NCBI GenBank assembly: GCA_018902755.1
Contig: JAHIQI010000017.1
Location: forward strand, 1 to 64,000
DNA: 64,000 bases
Reading direction: 5' to 3'
Source of the DNA: Pseudomonadota bacterium
GTDB taxonomy: Bacteria; Desulfobacterota; Desulfarculia; Desulfarculales; Desulfarculaceae
The notes beneath the pieces are model-generated. The model was not told the origin of the DNA, searched no databases, and was given only the letters and a program-made list of their open reading frames with translations. Below, piece by piece: positions 32,950 through 40,945 of the stretch (position 1 is its first letter; each line of letters begins with the position of its first letter). A program made the translations under genes and the position numbers.

Positions 32950-34170
32950 CTAGGAGTAGGCCCGCTCGCCGTGCTCGGAAAGGTCCAGGCCCACCTCTTC
33001 TTCCAGGGTTTCGACCCTGAGACCCATGATGCCGTCCAGAATCTTGGCCAGGACGAAGGTGACCAGGAACACGAAGCATATGGTCACCGCCACGCTGATG
33101 GCCTGGATGCCCAACTGGCCGGGGTTGCCGTAGAACAGCCCTGCAGCCTTGTTCACCTCCGGAGCGGCGAACAGGCCGGTGGCCAAGGCGCCCCAGGTGC
33201 CGGCCATGCCGTGGCAGGCCCAGACGTCCAAGGACTCGTCGAGGTTGCGCTTTTGGCGGAAGCGGATGGCGTAGTAGCTGATGGGCGCGCCCACCGCCCC
33301 GATTACGATGGCTCCCAGGGGGGTGACGAAGCCCGCCGCCGGGGTGATGGCCACCAGGCCCACCACCGCGCCGGTGGCGATGCCCAACACGCTGGGCTTG
33401 CCCGCGTCGGTCCAGGAGACCAGCATCCAGCTTACCGCGGCGGCGGCGGCGGCGGTGTTGGTGTTCACGAAGGCGTAGGAGGCCAGGCCGTCGGCGGCCA
33501 GGGAGCTGCCCGCGTTGAAGCCGAACCAGCCGAACCACAGCAGGCCCGCGCCCAGGACGGTGTAGGGGATGTTGTGGGGCTCCATGGGGGCCTTGGGGAA
33601 GCCCTTGCGCGGCCCGATGGCGATGGCGAAGGCCAGGGCGCTGAAGCCGGCGGCGATGTGCACCACGGTGCCGCCCGCGAAATCCAGAGCTCCCATGGCT
33701 CCCATCCAGCCGCCGTCGCCCCACACCCAGTGGCACAGGGGATCGTAGACTATGGTGGCCCAGAGCACCGCGAAGACCAGGAAGGTCTTGAAGCGGATGC
33801 GCTCCACGAAGGCGCCGGTGATGAGCGCCGGGGTGATCACCGCGAACATCATCTGGAAGGCGGCGAAGGCCAGGTGGGGGATATTGCTCGAATATGGCCC
33901 CGCCACACCGGTGACCCCGGAAAAGCCCAGATAGCTCAGGTCGCCGAACAGGCCTGCCACGTTTTTGCCGAAGGCCAGGGTGTAACCGTAGAGCACCCAT
34001 TGCACCGAGATTACGCCCATCATGATGAAAGACAGGTTCAGGGTGGAAAGGATGTTCTTTTTGCGGACCATGCCTCCGTAGAAAAAGGCCAGGCCGGGGG
34101 TCATAAGCAGGACCAAAGCCGTGCTGGTCAGAATCCAGGCGGTGTCGCCTGCGCTGATGGGGTTGGCCAT
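32950..34170 (-). CDS. amt: Ammonium transporter (Amt/Mep/Rh family)
   Basis: A 406-residue channel with eleven predicted helices. Diagnostic motifs are MTPGLAFFYGGMVRKKN, GGTVVHIAAGFSAL (pore His), GFNAGSSLAADG and ACHGMAGTWGALATG (second pore His). ATG 34170 has AGGAGGGAG nearby and is preferred to an in-frame upstream start. The PII gene is directly downstream on the same strand, so the two are probably cotranscribed and regulated by nitrogen status. Confidence 0.94.
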   Translation of the reverse strand: MANPISAGDTAWILTSTALVLLMTPGLAFFYGGMVRKKNILSTLNLSFIMMGVISVQWVLYGYTLAFGKNVAGLFGDLSYLGFSGVTGVAGPYSSNIPHLAFAAFQMMFAVITPALITGAFVERIRFKTFLVFAVLWATIVYDPLCHWVWGDGGWMGAMGALDFAGGTVVHIAAGFSALAFAIAIGPRKGFPKAPMEPHNIPYTVLGAGLLWFGWFGFNAGSSLAADGLASYAFVNTNTAAAAAAVSWMLVSWTDAGKPSVLGIATGAVVGLVAITPAAGFVTPLGAIVIGAVGAPISYYAIRFRQKRNLDESLDVWACHGMAGTWGALATGLFAAPEVNKAAGLFYGNPGQLGIQAISVAVTICFVFLVTFVLAKILDGIMGLRVETLEEEVGLDLSEHGERAYS

Positions 34171-34679
34171 GACTTGCTCCCTCCTAAGTTGCAAGAGTTT
34201 GAGATTCGTAGAACCGGGTCATTATTCAAACCCGCCGCGGTGCTTGCTTGGCCAGCGCGGCGAGGCGATTTCGGTGTTACTGAACGCAACCTTGATGCCA
34301 AAATTGAAAATTTCCTTAAAAAGCAGGAAAAAATGTAGGTTACGGGGCCAAGGCCCCTTAAGGAGATGCCTGGAAACAATACCCGGCGGTATGTTTCTCT
34401 GAGGGTGGAACCTCGAATTCAGCGGCCGGGCAGGGGGTGAGAAGGCTTTTGCCGCGGTTTATCCCGAAAAGACCGCAAAAGGCTTGAGAGGTAATAACTT
34501 AGTTAAATTAAAATGATACGTTTAAAAAAATGCTTGAGCATACCCACGGGTAGTGTGCGGGAGTAAAACATACCGAATGGTAACTTGAGGTGAAATCGCC
34601 GACCATGGCACCACATAATTGTAGCATCGTCCCCCGGAGCGAGGTTGCAATTTGGTAAAGACGGGGCGAGCCCCTTTCC
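34171..34679. other. Unexplained AT-rich intergenic region between amt and hisS
   Basis: No convincing gene. It contains a GGGGCC/GGCCCC hairpin near 34345-34358, a broken stem CTTTTGC/GCAAAAG near 34448-34490, and the AT-rich block 34497-34530. GC content falls well below the neighbours. The region must hold the amt promoter on the minus strand, and a small RNA is possible. Minus-strand open frames of about 60 codons here lack ribosome-binding sites and familiar motifs. Confidence 0.35.
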
Positions 34680-34708
34680 TTGACCCCCACTCAAATTCCG
34701 GGTATATA
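34680..34708 (+). promoter_or_regulatory. Sigma70 promoter of hisS
   Basis: TTGACC (34680-34685) and TATATA (34703-34708) have the ideal 17-base spacing, 68 bases upstream of the hisS start. It is probably the main promoter for hisS-aspS. Confidence 0.65.
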
Positions 34709-34775
34709 TGCAAAATTCCTAGCTGGTCCCCCCAAAGGGGCTCAAAAAATCGAGATTAAGAAAGGCGGAGGCATT

Positions 34776-36029
34776 TTGGCCATCCAGGCGGTCAGGGGCA
34801 TGAAGGACCTGTTGCCCCCCGAGGCCCCCAAGTGGCGCTTTATAGAGGCCACGGCCCGGGAGGTGTTCGGCTCCTTCGGTTTCAGCGAGATACGTACGCC
34901 CATCTTGGAACGCACCGAGTTGTTCGCCCGCTCCATCGGCGAGGAAACCGACATCGTTTCCAAGGAGATGTACACCTTTGAGGATCGCAGCGGCGACTCG
35001 CTGACCATGCGCCCCGAGGCCACCGCCGGGGTGGTGCGGGCTTTTTTGGAGAACAAGCTCTACGCCGTGCCCGGCCCCCACAAGCTGTGCACCATCGGCC
35101 CCATGTTCCGCCACGAACGGCCCCAAAAGGGTCGCCTGCGCCAGTTTCACCAGCTCGACTGCGAGATTCTGGACGACGCCGGACCCCAGGGCGACGCCGA
35201 GCTGTTGGTCATGGCCGCCCACCTGCTGGAGCGCCTGGGCGTGCGCCAGGTCACCCTGGTGCTCAACTCCCTGGGCTGCCCCGAGTGCCGCCCGGTGTTC
35301 AAGCAACAGCTTCAGGACTATTTCGCGGGCCGCCAGGGTGGGCTGTGCGAGGACTGCCGCCGCCGCCTGGCCACCAACCCCCTGAGGGTGCTGGACTGCA
35401 AGCAGGAGGGCTGCAAGGAGATTTCCCTGGGCGCGCCGCTGATCAGCGGCTCCTGGTGCGAAAGCTGCGGCGAGCACTTCGACCAGGTGAAACGCCTGCT
35501 CACCCAGTCCAGCGTGACCTTTGAGACCGATCCCAAGCTGGTGCGGGGCCTGGACTACTACACCCGCACCGCCTTCGAGTTCAAGACCACCCAACTGGGA
35601 GCCCAGGATGCGGTGGGCGGCGGCGGGCGCTATGATGGGCTTGTAGAGGCCCTGGGCGGCCCGGCCACCCCGGCCATCGGCTTCGCCCTGGGTGTGGAGC
35701 GCCTGGCTCTGCTGTTGGAAGATCGGCCCGAGTGGCAGCAGGGCCCCAGCCTGTTCATCGCCGCCCTGGGCGACGAGCCCCGGGATTGGGCCTTTGGCGC
35801 GGCCCAGGAGCTGCGCCGGGCCGGGATCTGGGTGGAGATGAGTGCGGCGGCCACCAGCCTCAAGGCCCAGATGCGCCGCGCCAACAAGTTGGGAGCCTCC
35901 CGGGTGCTGATCGTGGGCGGCGAGGAGCTCAAGGCGGGCATCGCCCCCTTAAAAGACATGGCCAACGGGGAGCAAGAGGATTTGCCCCTGGACCAGATAG
36001 TGGACCGCCTGAAGGCGGCAGGAGCGTAG
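34776..36029 (+). CDS. hisS: Histidyl-tRNA synthetase
   Basis: A 417-residue class II synthetase. Motif 1 and the beginning VRGMKDLLPPE, motif 2 MFRHERPQKGRLRQFHQLDC, the histidine-A motif LVRGLDYYTRTAFEF, and motif 3 GGGGRYDGLVEALGG are all present, with the anticodon-binding domain at the C-terminus. The start is TTG 34776, with GGCGGAGG just upstream. An upstream ATG would add about 32 unlikely residues. aspS follows after four bases, a conserved gene order. Confidence 0.95.
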   Translation: MAIQAVRGMKDLLPPEAPKWRFIEATAREVFGSFGFSEIRTPILERTELFARSIGEETDIVSKEMYTFEDRSGDSLTMRPEATAGVVRAFLENKLYAVPGPHKLCTIGPMFRHERPQKGRLRQFHQLDCEILDDAGPQGDAELLVMAAHLLERLGVRQVTLVLNSLGCPECRPVFKQQLQDYFAGRQGGLCEDCRRRLATNPLRVLDCKQEGCKEISLGAPLISGSWCESCGEHFDQVKRLLTQSSVTFETDPKLVRGLDYYTRTAFEFKTTQLGAQDAVGGGGRYDGLVEALGGPATPAIGFALGVERLALLLEDRPEWQQGPSLFIAALGDEPRDWAFGAAQELRRAGIWVEMSAAATSLKAQMRRANKLGASRVLIVGGEELKAGIAPLKDMANGEQEDLPLDQIVDRLKAAGA

Positions 36030-36033
36030 TTAG

Positions 36034-37824
36034 TTGTCTGAACGATTCATATCCGAACTGAAACGCACCCACTCCTGCGGCGAGTTGGGCCTTGAAAACG
36101 TGGGCAGCCAGGTGGTTCTCATGGGCTGGGCCATGCGCCGCCGCGACCACGGCGGGCTCATTTTCGTGGACCTCAGGGACCGCGAGGGCATCACCCAAGT
36201 GGTGTTCAACCCCGAGGTGGACGAAGGGTCACACGGCGAGGCCCACACCATCCGCAGCGAGTTCTGCGTGGCCCTCAGGGGTACGGTGCGCGCCCGGCCC
36301 GAGGGCATGACCAACCCCAACCTGGTCACCGGCGGCATCGAGGTCTACGTGGACCAGTTCGAGATCCTCAACCCCAGCAAGACCCCGCCCTTCATGCTGG
36401 AGGAGTGGATCGAGGTCAACGAGAACATCCGCCTGAAGTACCGCTACCTGGACCTCAGGCGCCCGGAGATGTACGCCAACCTGCTGCTCAGGCACCGGGC
36501 GGCGGCCGCGGCCCGGCGCTTTCTCAACGAGAACGGCTTCTTGGAGGTGGAGACCCCTTTCCTCACCAAGTCCACCCCCGAGGGGGCCCGCGACTATCTG
36601 GTGCCCAGCCGGGTGAACCCCGGCAGCTTCTACGCCCTGCCTCAGTCGCCCCAGCTGTTCAAGCAGCTGCTGATGATGGGTGGGGTGGAGCGCTACTACC
36701 AGATCGCCCGCTGCTTCCGCGATGAGGACCTGAGGGCCGACCGTCAGCCCGAGTTCACCCAGGTTGACCTGGAGATGAGCTTCGTGGCCGAGGACGACGT
36801 CATGGACCTCACCGAGGGCCTGGTGGCGGCCATCATCAAGGAGGCCACGGGCGAACAGATGAGCCTGCCGGTGCCGCGCATGACCTACGACCAGGCCATC
36901 GACCGCTACGGCCTGGACGCCCCGGACGTGCGCTTCGGCCTGGAGCTCACCGACGTCACCGATCTGGTGGCCGACGCCGAGTTCAAGCTGTTCGCCACCG
37001 CCGCGGCCAAGGGCCTATTGGTCAAGGCCATCAACGGTAAGCAGATGGCCTCCCTCAGCCGCAAGGACCTGGACGATCTGACCAGCTACGTGGCCGATTT
37101 CGGGGCCAAGGGCCTGGCTTGGGTCAAGATCAAGCCCGAGGGCGAGTGGCAGTCGCCCATCGCCAAATTCTTCACTCCCGAGCTGCAACAGGCCATAAAC
37201 CGGCGCATGGACGCGGTTGAGGGCGATATTCTGTTCTTCGGGGCCGACGTCCCGGCCGTGGTGCACGAATGCCTGGGCCGTTTGCGCCTGGAACTGGCGC
37301 GGCGTTTCGAGCTGAACAAGGAAAAGAGCCTGACCTTCTGCTGGGTCACCGAGTTTCCCATGGTGGAATACAACCCGGACGAAAAGCGCTGGGAGGCCAT
37401 GCACCACCCCTTCACCAGCCCCCGCCAGGACGACCTGGAGCTTCTGACCAGCGATCCGGGCAAGGTGAAGGCCCGGGCCTATGACTTGGTCCTCAACGGC
37501 AGCGAGGTGGGAGGCGGCTCCATCCGTATCCACCGCCCGGACGTGCAGGCCAAGGTATTCGCGGCATTGGGAATTTCCGACGAAGAGGCTCAGGATAAAT
37601 TCGGATTCCTCCTGGAGGCCCTTACCTACGGGGCTCCTCCCCACGGCGGCCTGGCCCTGGGCTTCGACCGCTTGGTGGCCATATTGGCCGGGGAGCCCTC
37701 CATCCGCGAGGTGATCGCCTTCCCCAAGACTCAAAAAGCCTCCTGCCCTCTCACCGAGGCGCCCTCCAGGGTGGCCGCGGGCCAGCTTTTGGAGCTTGGT
37801 CTACGCCTGGACAAGACCGAGTGA
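36034..37824 (+). CDS. aspS: Aspartyl-tRNA synthetase (bacterial type)
   Basis: A 596-residue enzyme of the long bacterial form. It has an N-terminal OB-fold anticodon domain (residues 1-110), a class II core with FRDEDLRADRQPEFTQVDLE (motif 2), an inserted GAD domain (about 300-400), and motif 3 APPHGGLALGFDRLV. The start is TTG 36034 with GGAG in the hisS stop region. Whether it is discriminating for tRNA-Asp or also charges tRNA-Asn cannot be read from the window. Confidence 0.95.
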   Translation: MSERFISELKRTHSCGELGLENVGSQVVLMGWAMRRRDHGGLIFVDLRDREGITQVVFNPEVDEGSHGEAHTIRSEFCVALRGTVRARPEGMTNPNLVTGGIEVYVDQFEILNPSKTPPFMLEEWIEVNENIRLKYRYLDLRRPEMYANLLLRHRAAAAARRFLNENGFLEVETPFLTKSTPEGARDYLVPSRVNPGSFYALPQSPQLFKQLLMMGGVERYYQIARCFRDEDLRADRQPEFTQVDLEMSFVAEDDVMDLTEGLVAAIIKEATGEQMSLPVPRMTYDQAIDRYGLDAPDVRFGLELTDVTDLVADAEFKLFATAAAKGLLVKAINGKQMASLSRKDLDDLTSYVADFGAKGLAWVKIKPEGEWQSPIAKFFTPELQQAINRRMDAVEGDILFFGADVPAVVHECLGRLRLELARRFELNKEKSLTFCWVTEFPMVEYNPDEKRWEAMHHPFTSPRQDDLELLTSDPGKVKARAYDLVLNGSEVGGGSIRIHRPDVQAKVFAALGISDEEAQDKFGFLLEALTYGAPPHGGLALGFDRLVAILAGEPSIREVIAFPKTQKASCPLTEAPSRVAAGQLLELGLRLDKTE

Positions 37825-37840
37825 GGAGTTGATGTCAAAA

Positions 37841-37883
37841 TAGGCACCATCTATTGACTTAATAATAAAAAGGTGCCTAAAAT
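37841..37883 (+). promoter_or_regulatory. Promoter with inverted repeat for the LysM lipoprotein gene
   Basis: TTGACT (37854-37859) and TAAAAT (37878-37883) are spaced by 18 bases. A perfect inverted repeat TAGGCACC (37841-37848) and GGTGCCTA (37872-37879) flanks the -35 box and runs into the -10. It could be an operator, or the stem of a terminator for aspS. A following T-rich stretch supports the second reading. Confidence 0.45.
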
Positions 37884-38010
37884 TGCTTTTAGAGCTTTAA
37901 ACGTGGTAACTTACGGGTGAGAGAATCTACCGCACCGCTACCAAGGGCGGTCTAGTAGCTTGAGATCGAACCTCGCGTCTTGGGAGGAATATAGTAAGGA
38001 GGATATGGGA

Positions 38011-38469
38011 ATGACCAGGTTAAAAAAAGTGTTGCCCTGGATAGCGGTTTTGGCCGCTTTGGGGCTGCTGGGTGGTTGCGCTTCGGTTTGTGGGGTGGAA
38101 AAAGTTCCCCCCAAGGCACCGCCTGCGCCTCCGGCCGTCAAAAAGTGGACGCCTCCCAAGCCGATGCCGGTGACCGAGAAGCCGGCGCCCGCTCCCGCAT
38201 TGCCTACCACCTACACGGTGGAGAAGTGCGACGACTTGTGGAGCATTTCCGCAAAGCCGCAGATTTACAACGATCCTTGGCTGTGGTGCCTCCTGTACAA
38301 CGCCAACAAGGACAAGATCAAGAACCCCAACAAGCTTAAGGTGGGAACCGTGCTGACCGTGCCCCGTGGGGTCAGTGACGCCGATAAGGCCGATGCGCGC
38401 AAGTGCTCCATGAAGTTCCCCAAGTACATGCCTCCCAAGGGAGCCAAGCGCTACTGCCCGCCCAAGTAA
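38011..38469 (+). CDS. Lipoprotein with LysM-like domain
   Basis: A 152-residue protein. The signal peptide ends in the lipobox LLGGC (Cys at about 24). A Pro/Ala/Lys-rich spacer (about 35-68) leads to a LysM-type domain (TYTVEKCDDLWSISAKP, then NPNKLKVGTVLTVP). LysM binds peptidoglycan, so the protein probably links the outer membrane to the cell wall. Extra cysteines (KCDD, WCLL, KCSM, YCPP) could form disulfides. ATG 38011 is chosen for its eight-base spacing from AGGAGG. Confidence 0.8.
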   Translation: MTRLKKVLPWIAVLAALGLLGGCASVCGVEKVPPKAPPAPPAVKKWTPPKPMPVTEKPAPAPALPTTYTVEKCDDLWSISAKPQIYNDPWLWCLLYNANKDKIKNPNKLKVGTVLTVPRGVSDADKADARKCSMKFPKYMPPKGAKRYCPPK

Positions 38470-38532
38470 GGCCCGTGTAACTTCACTGGGACCACCCTTG
38501 GGTGGCCCATAGCTGGACAACCTGACCCATCC

Positions 38533-38580
38533 CCGGAGGGAGCGCTCTTTGACTAGGGCGCTCCCTTCCGGTATTTTTTT
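38533..38580 (+). terminator. Rho-independent terminator
   Basis: CCGGAGGGAGCGC pairs with GCGCTCCCTTCCGG with one mismatch, followed by TATTTTTTT. It ends the LysM gene only 37 bases before the next start codon, so the downstream operon needs its own promoter or readthrough. Confidence 0.85.
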
Positions 38581-38616
38581 GCGGTGGTTGATAATAGCAC
38601 GCAGAAGAGGTGCAAA

Positions 38617-40449
38617 ATGGCGAACTGGAATTCCAACCGTAGATTATTGGACCATAAACACCAGTCGGATTACCTAAAGTTAGAAGACGTCGCCCAACCG
38701 CAATTGTTCCGGAATATTTTCCCGTATGACGAAGTATGCCGAATCGATTTCGACCACAAGCTGCTGCCGCTCTCCCCGGCGGACGAATGGTTCATAACCG
38801 ACACCACCTTTCGTGACGGCCAACAGGCTCGCCCGCCCTACAAGGCCAAGCAGATCGTGGCCATCTACGATATGTTGCACAAGCTTTCCGGGCCCAAGGG
38901 CATCATCCGCCAGTGCGAGTTCTTCCTCTACAGCCAGAGGGACAAGGATGCCTTGGAGAAGTGCCTGGCCCTGGGCCACCGTTTCCCGGAGGTCACCGGC
39001 TGGGTGCGGGCCAAGAAAGAGGAGTTGGCCGAGGTCAAGAAGATGGGTCTCAAGGAGACCGGCATCCTCACCTCGGTGAGCGACTATCACATCTATCATA
39101 AAATGAACACCACCCGGGCCAAGATTTTGGACAAGTACCTGGGTGTGGTCAAGGACGCCTTGTCCCTGGGGCTGATCCCCCGTTGCCACTTCGAGGACGT
39201 AACCCGGGCCGACATCTACGGCTTCGTGGTTCCCTTCGCCCTGGAACTGGCCAAGCTGCGCCAAGAGTCGGGCATCGGCATCAAGATCCGCCTGTGCGAC
39301 ACCATGGGCTATGGGGTCACCTATCCCGGCGCGGCCCTGCCCCGTAGCGTGGACAAGCTGGTGCGGGTGATGATCGACGACGCGGACTGCCCCGGCAAGC
39401 TCATGGAGTGGCACGGCCACAACGACTTCTACAAGGTGCTCATCAACGCCTCCACCGCCTGGCTCAACGGCTGCTCCGGGGCCAACGCCACGGTGCTGGG
39501 CTTTGGGGAGCGCACCGGCAACACGCCCCTGGAGGCCCTGGTCATCGAGTACATCTCCTTGAAGGGCAAGACCGACGGCATGGACACCCGGGTGATCACC
39601 GAGTTGGCCGAGTACTTCGAGAAGGAGATCGGCTTCCGCATCGCGCCCACCACCCCCTTCGTGGGCCGCGACTTCAACTCCACCAAGGCGGGCATCCACG
39701 CCGACGGCCTGGTGAAGAACCCGGAAATCTACAACATTTTCGACACCGAGAAGATACTGGGCCGCCCCTACACCATCGCCATCACCGACAAGAGCGGGGC
39801 GGCGGCCATCTCCCACTGGGTGAACCAGCGCCTGAAGCTGGCCCCGGAGCGCATGGTGGACAAGCGCCATCCGGGTATCATCAAGATCAACCAGTGGGTG
39901 CAGGAGCAGTACGAAGAGGGGCGGCTCACCTCCATCGGCAACTCCGAGCTGGAGGTGGTGGCCCGCAAGCACCTGCCCGAGCTGTTCCTCAGCGAGTTCG
40001 ATCGCTTGAAGGACCGGGCCAAGAAGCTGGCCCTGGATCTGGGCGCCCAACTCATCGACCGCCCGGAGCTGAAGACTTTGGCCCCGGCGGTCATGGAGCC
40101 GGTGTTGCAGGAGTTCCTGGACAAGAACCCCTTCATTCAGTTCCTGTACGTGGTCAACCCGCAGGGGTACAAGATCACCAAGAACATCACCAACATCGTG
40201 GACCGGGCCAAGTACTCCAGCACCCAGTTGGAGACCGATTTCAGCGACCGCGATTGGTTCATCAAGCCCATGAAGGACGGCAAGCTGCACGTGAGCGAGT
40301 TCTACAGCAGCAAGATAACCGGCGCGTTGTGCATCACCATGAGCGGCCCGGTGCGCAACGAGGGCGACGCCATCGTGGGCGTGTTGGGGGCGGATATCCG
40401 CTTCGAGGATTTGGCCAAATTGGAGGCCGAGGAGAAGGCCGAGGAGTAG
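38617..40449 (+). CDS. Re-citrate-synthase-like (HMGL/IPMS family) protein with C-terminal Cache-like domain
   Basis: A 610-residue protein. Residues about 55-420 are a homocitrate/isopropylmalate-synthase-type TIM barrel with TDTTFRDGQQARPPYKAKQI (from 61), GVTYPGAALPRS, WHGHNDFYK and GFGERTGNTPLEAL. The closest match I recall is the Re-citrate synthase of clostridia and sulfate reducers, which makes citrate from oxaloacetate and acetyl-CoA. The last 115 residues (about 496-610) differ: FSDRDWFIKP, SSKITGALCITMSGPV and IVGVLGADIRFEDL are the pattern of a Cache/PDC ligand-binding domain. The protein lacks membrane helices, so the domain would be cytoplasmic. AGAGGTG precedes the ATG. Confidence 0.82.
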   Translation: MANWNSNRRLLDHKHQSDYLKLEDVAQPQLFRNIFPYDEVCRIDFDHKLLPLSPADEWFITDTTFRDGQQARPPYKAKQIVAIYDMLHKLSGPKGIIRQCEFFLYSQRDKDALEKCLALGHRFPEVTGWVRAKKEELAEVKKMGLKETGILTSVSDYHIYHKMNTTRAKILDKYLGVVKDALSLGLIPRCHFEDVTRADIYGFVVPFALELAKLRQESGIGIKIRLCDTMGYGVTYPGAALPRSVDKLVRVMIDDADCPGKLMEWHGHNDFYKVLINASTAWLNGCSGANATVLGFGERTGNTPLEALVIEYISLKGKTDGMDTRVITELAEYFEKEIGFRIAPTTPFVGRDFNSTKAGIHADGLVKNPEIYNIFDTEKILGRPYTIAITDKSGAAAISHWVNQRLKLAPERMVDKRHPGIIKINQWVQEQYEEGRLTSIGNSELEVVARKHLPELFLSEFDRLKDRAKKLALDLGAQLIDRPELKTLAPAVMEPVLQEFLDKNPFIQFLYVVNPQGYKITKNITNIVDRAKYSSTQLETDFSDRDWFIKPMKDGKLHVSEFYSSKITGALCITMSGPVRNEGDAIVGVLGADIRFEDLAKLEAEEKAEE

Positions 40450-40468
40450 TTCGAGGGGGGCTTGGGCC

Positions 40469-40498
40469 TTGACAAGCTAGCGTATCTCGGTCTATTCT
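40469..40498 (+). promoter_or_regulatory. Possible sigma70 promoter upstream of the biotin-carrier gene
   Basis: TTGACA (40469-40474) and TATTCT (40493-40498) are spaced by 18 bases, 83 bases before the TTG start. It would make the carrier and downstream genes independent of the citrate-synthase-like gene. Confidence 0.5.
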
Positions 40499-40539
40499 TC
40501 CATGGTCCTTTTTTTAGTCACCTAAGAGTGATATCTACA

Positions 40540-40562
40540 TTGAGGCCACTAGCCTCAAGATT
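40540..40562 (+). terminator. Short hairpin in the leader, possible attenuator
   Basis: TTGAGGC (40540-40546) pairs perfectly with GCCTCAA (40552-40558) around CACTA, followed by GATTTT. It lies between the promoter candidate and the ribosome-binding site, so it may end upstream transcripts or attenuate the operon. Confidence 0.4.
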
Positions 40563-40580
40563 TTCATAGGGAGGAATACC

Positions 40581-40793
40581 TTGGCAGAAATAAAAGCACC
40601 CATGGGCGGGAAAGTCATCAAGGTCTCGGTTAAAGTCGGCGATCAGATCGGCGAGGACGACGAGGTAGCCGTACTCGAGGCCATGAAGATGGAAATGCCC
40701 ATCCTCTCCGAGGAAGACGGCACCGTCGCCGAGGTGAAGGTCCAAGCCGGTCAAACGGTAGAGGCCGAACAGGTTCTGGTGGTTCTCAGTTAG
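40581..40793 (+). CDS. Biotin carboxyl carrier protein (biotinyl domain)
   Basis: A 70-residue protein consisting only of a biotinyl domain. The biotin site is EAMKME with Lys36 as the modified residue, and the rest follows the barrel-sandwich pattern. The start is TTG 40581 with GGGAGG upstream. With the carboxyltransferase downstream it should carry carboxyl groups on biotin. A biotin carboxylase is not present in the window. The same size of carrier is found in Na+-pumping decarboxylases and transcarboxylases. Confidence 0.9.
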   Translation: MAEIKAPMGGKVIKVSVKVGDQIGEDDEVAVLEAMKMEMPILSEEDGTVAEVKVQAGQTVEAEQVLVVLS

Positions 40794-40820
40794 CTGGGTA
40801 AGAACCCCAATGTCAGGCAC

Positions 40821-40873
40821 CGCGGGCTGCCCAGACGGAACTTCATCCGCCTGGGCAGCCCGCGAACTTTTTG
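40821..40873 (+). terminator. Strong hairpin between carrier and carboxyltransferase
   Basis: CGCGGGCTGCCCAG and CGG pair with CCG and CTGGGCAGCCCGCG, with only single-base mismatches, followed by AACTTTTTG. It is unexpectedly strong for a site inside an apparent operon and may set the ratio of carrier to enzyme. Confidence 0.7.
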
Positions 40874-40945
40874 AGTAACGCTTTTTCGCCTCCCGCCTCC
40901 TGCCCAATAAAAAGGACGCGGAACTTAACAGAGGAGATTCCCCAA

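Noticed and set aside
34339..34500. Possible SRP, 6S or tmRNA gene
   Set aside because: None of the conserved sequence blocks of these RNAs could be found.
34503..34713. Minus-strand frames of about 60 codons in the amt-hisS gap
   Set aside because: They overlap each other in several frames and lack a ribosome-binding site or motif.
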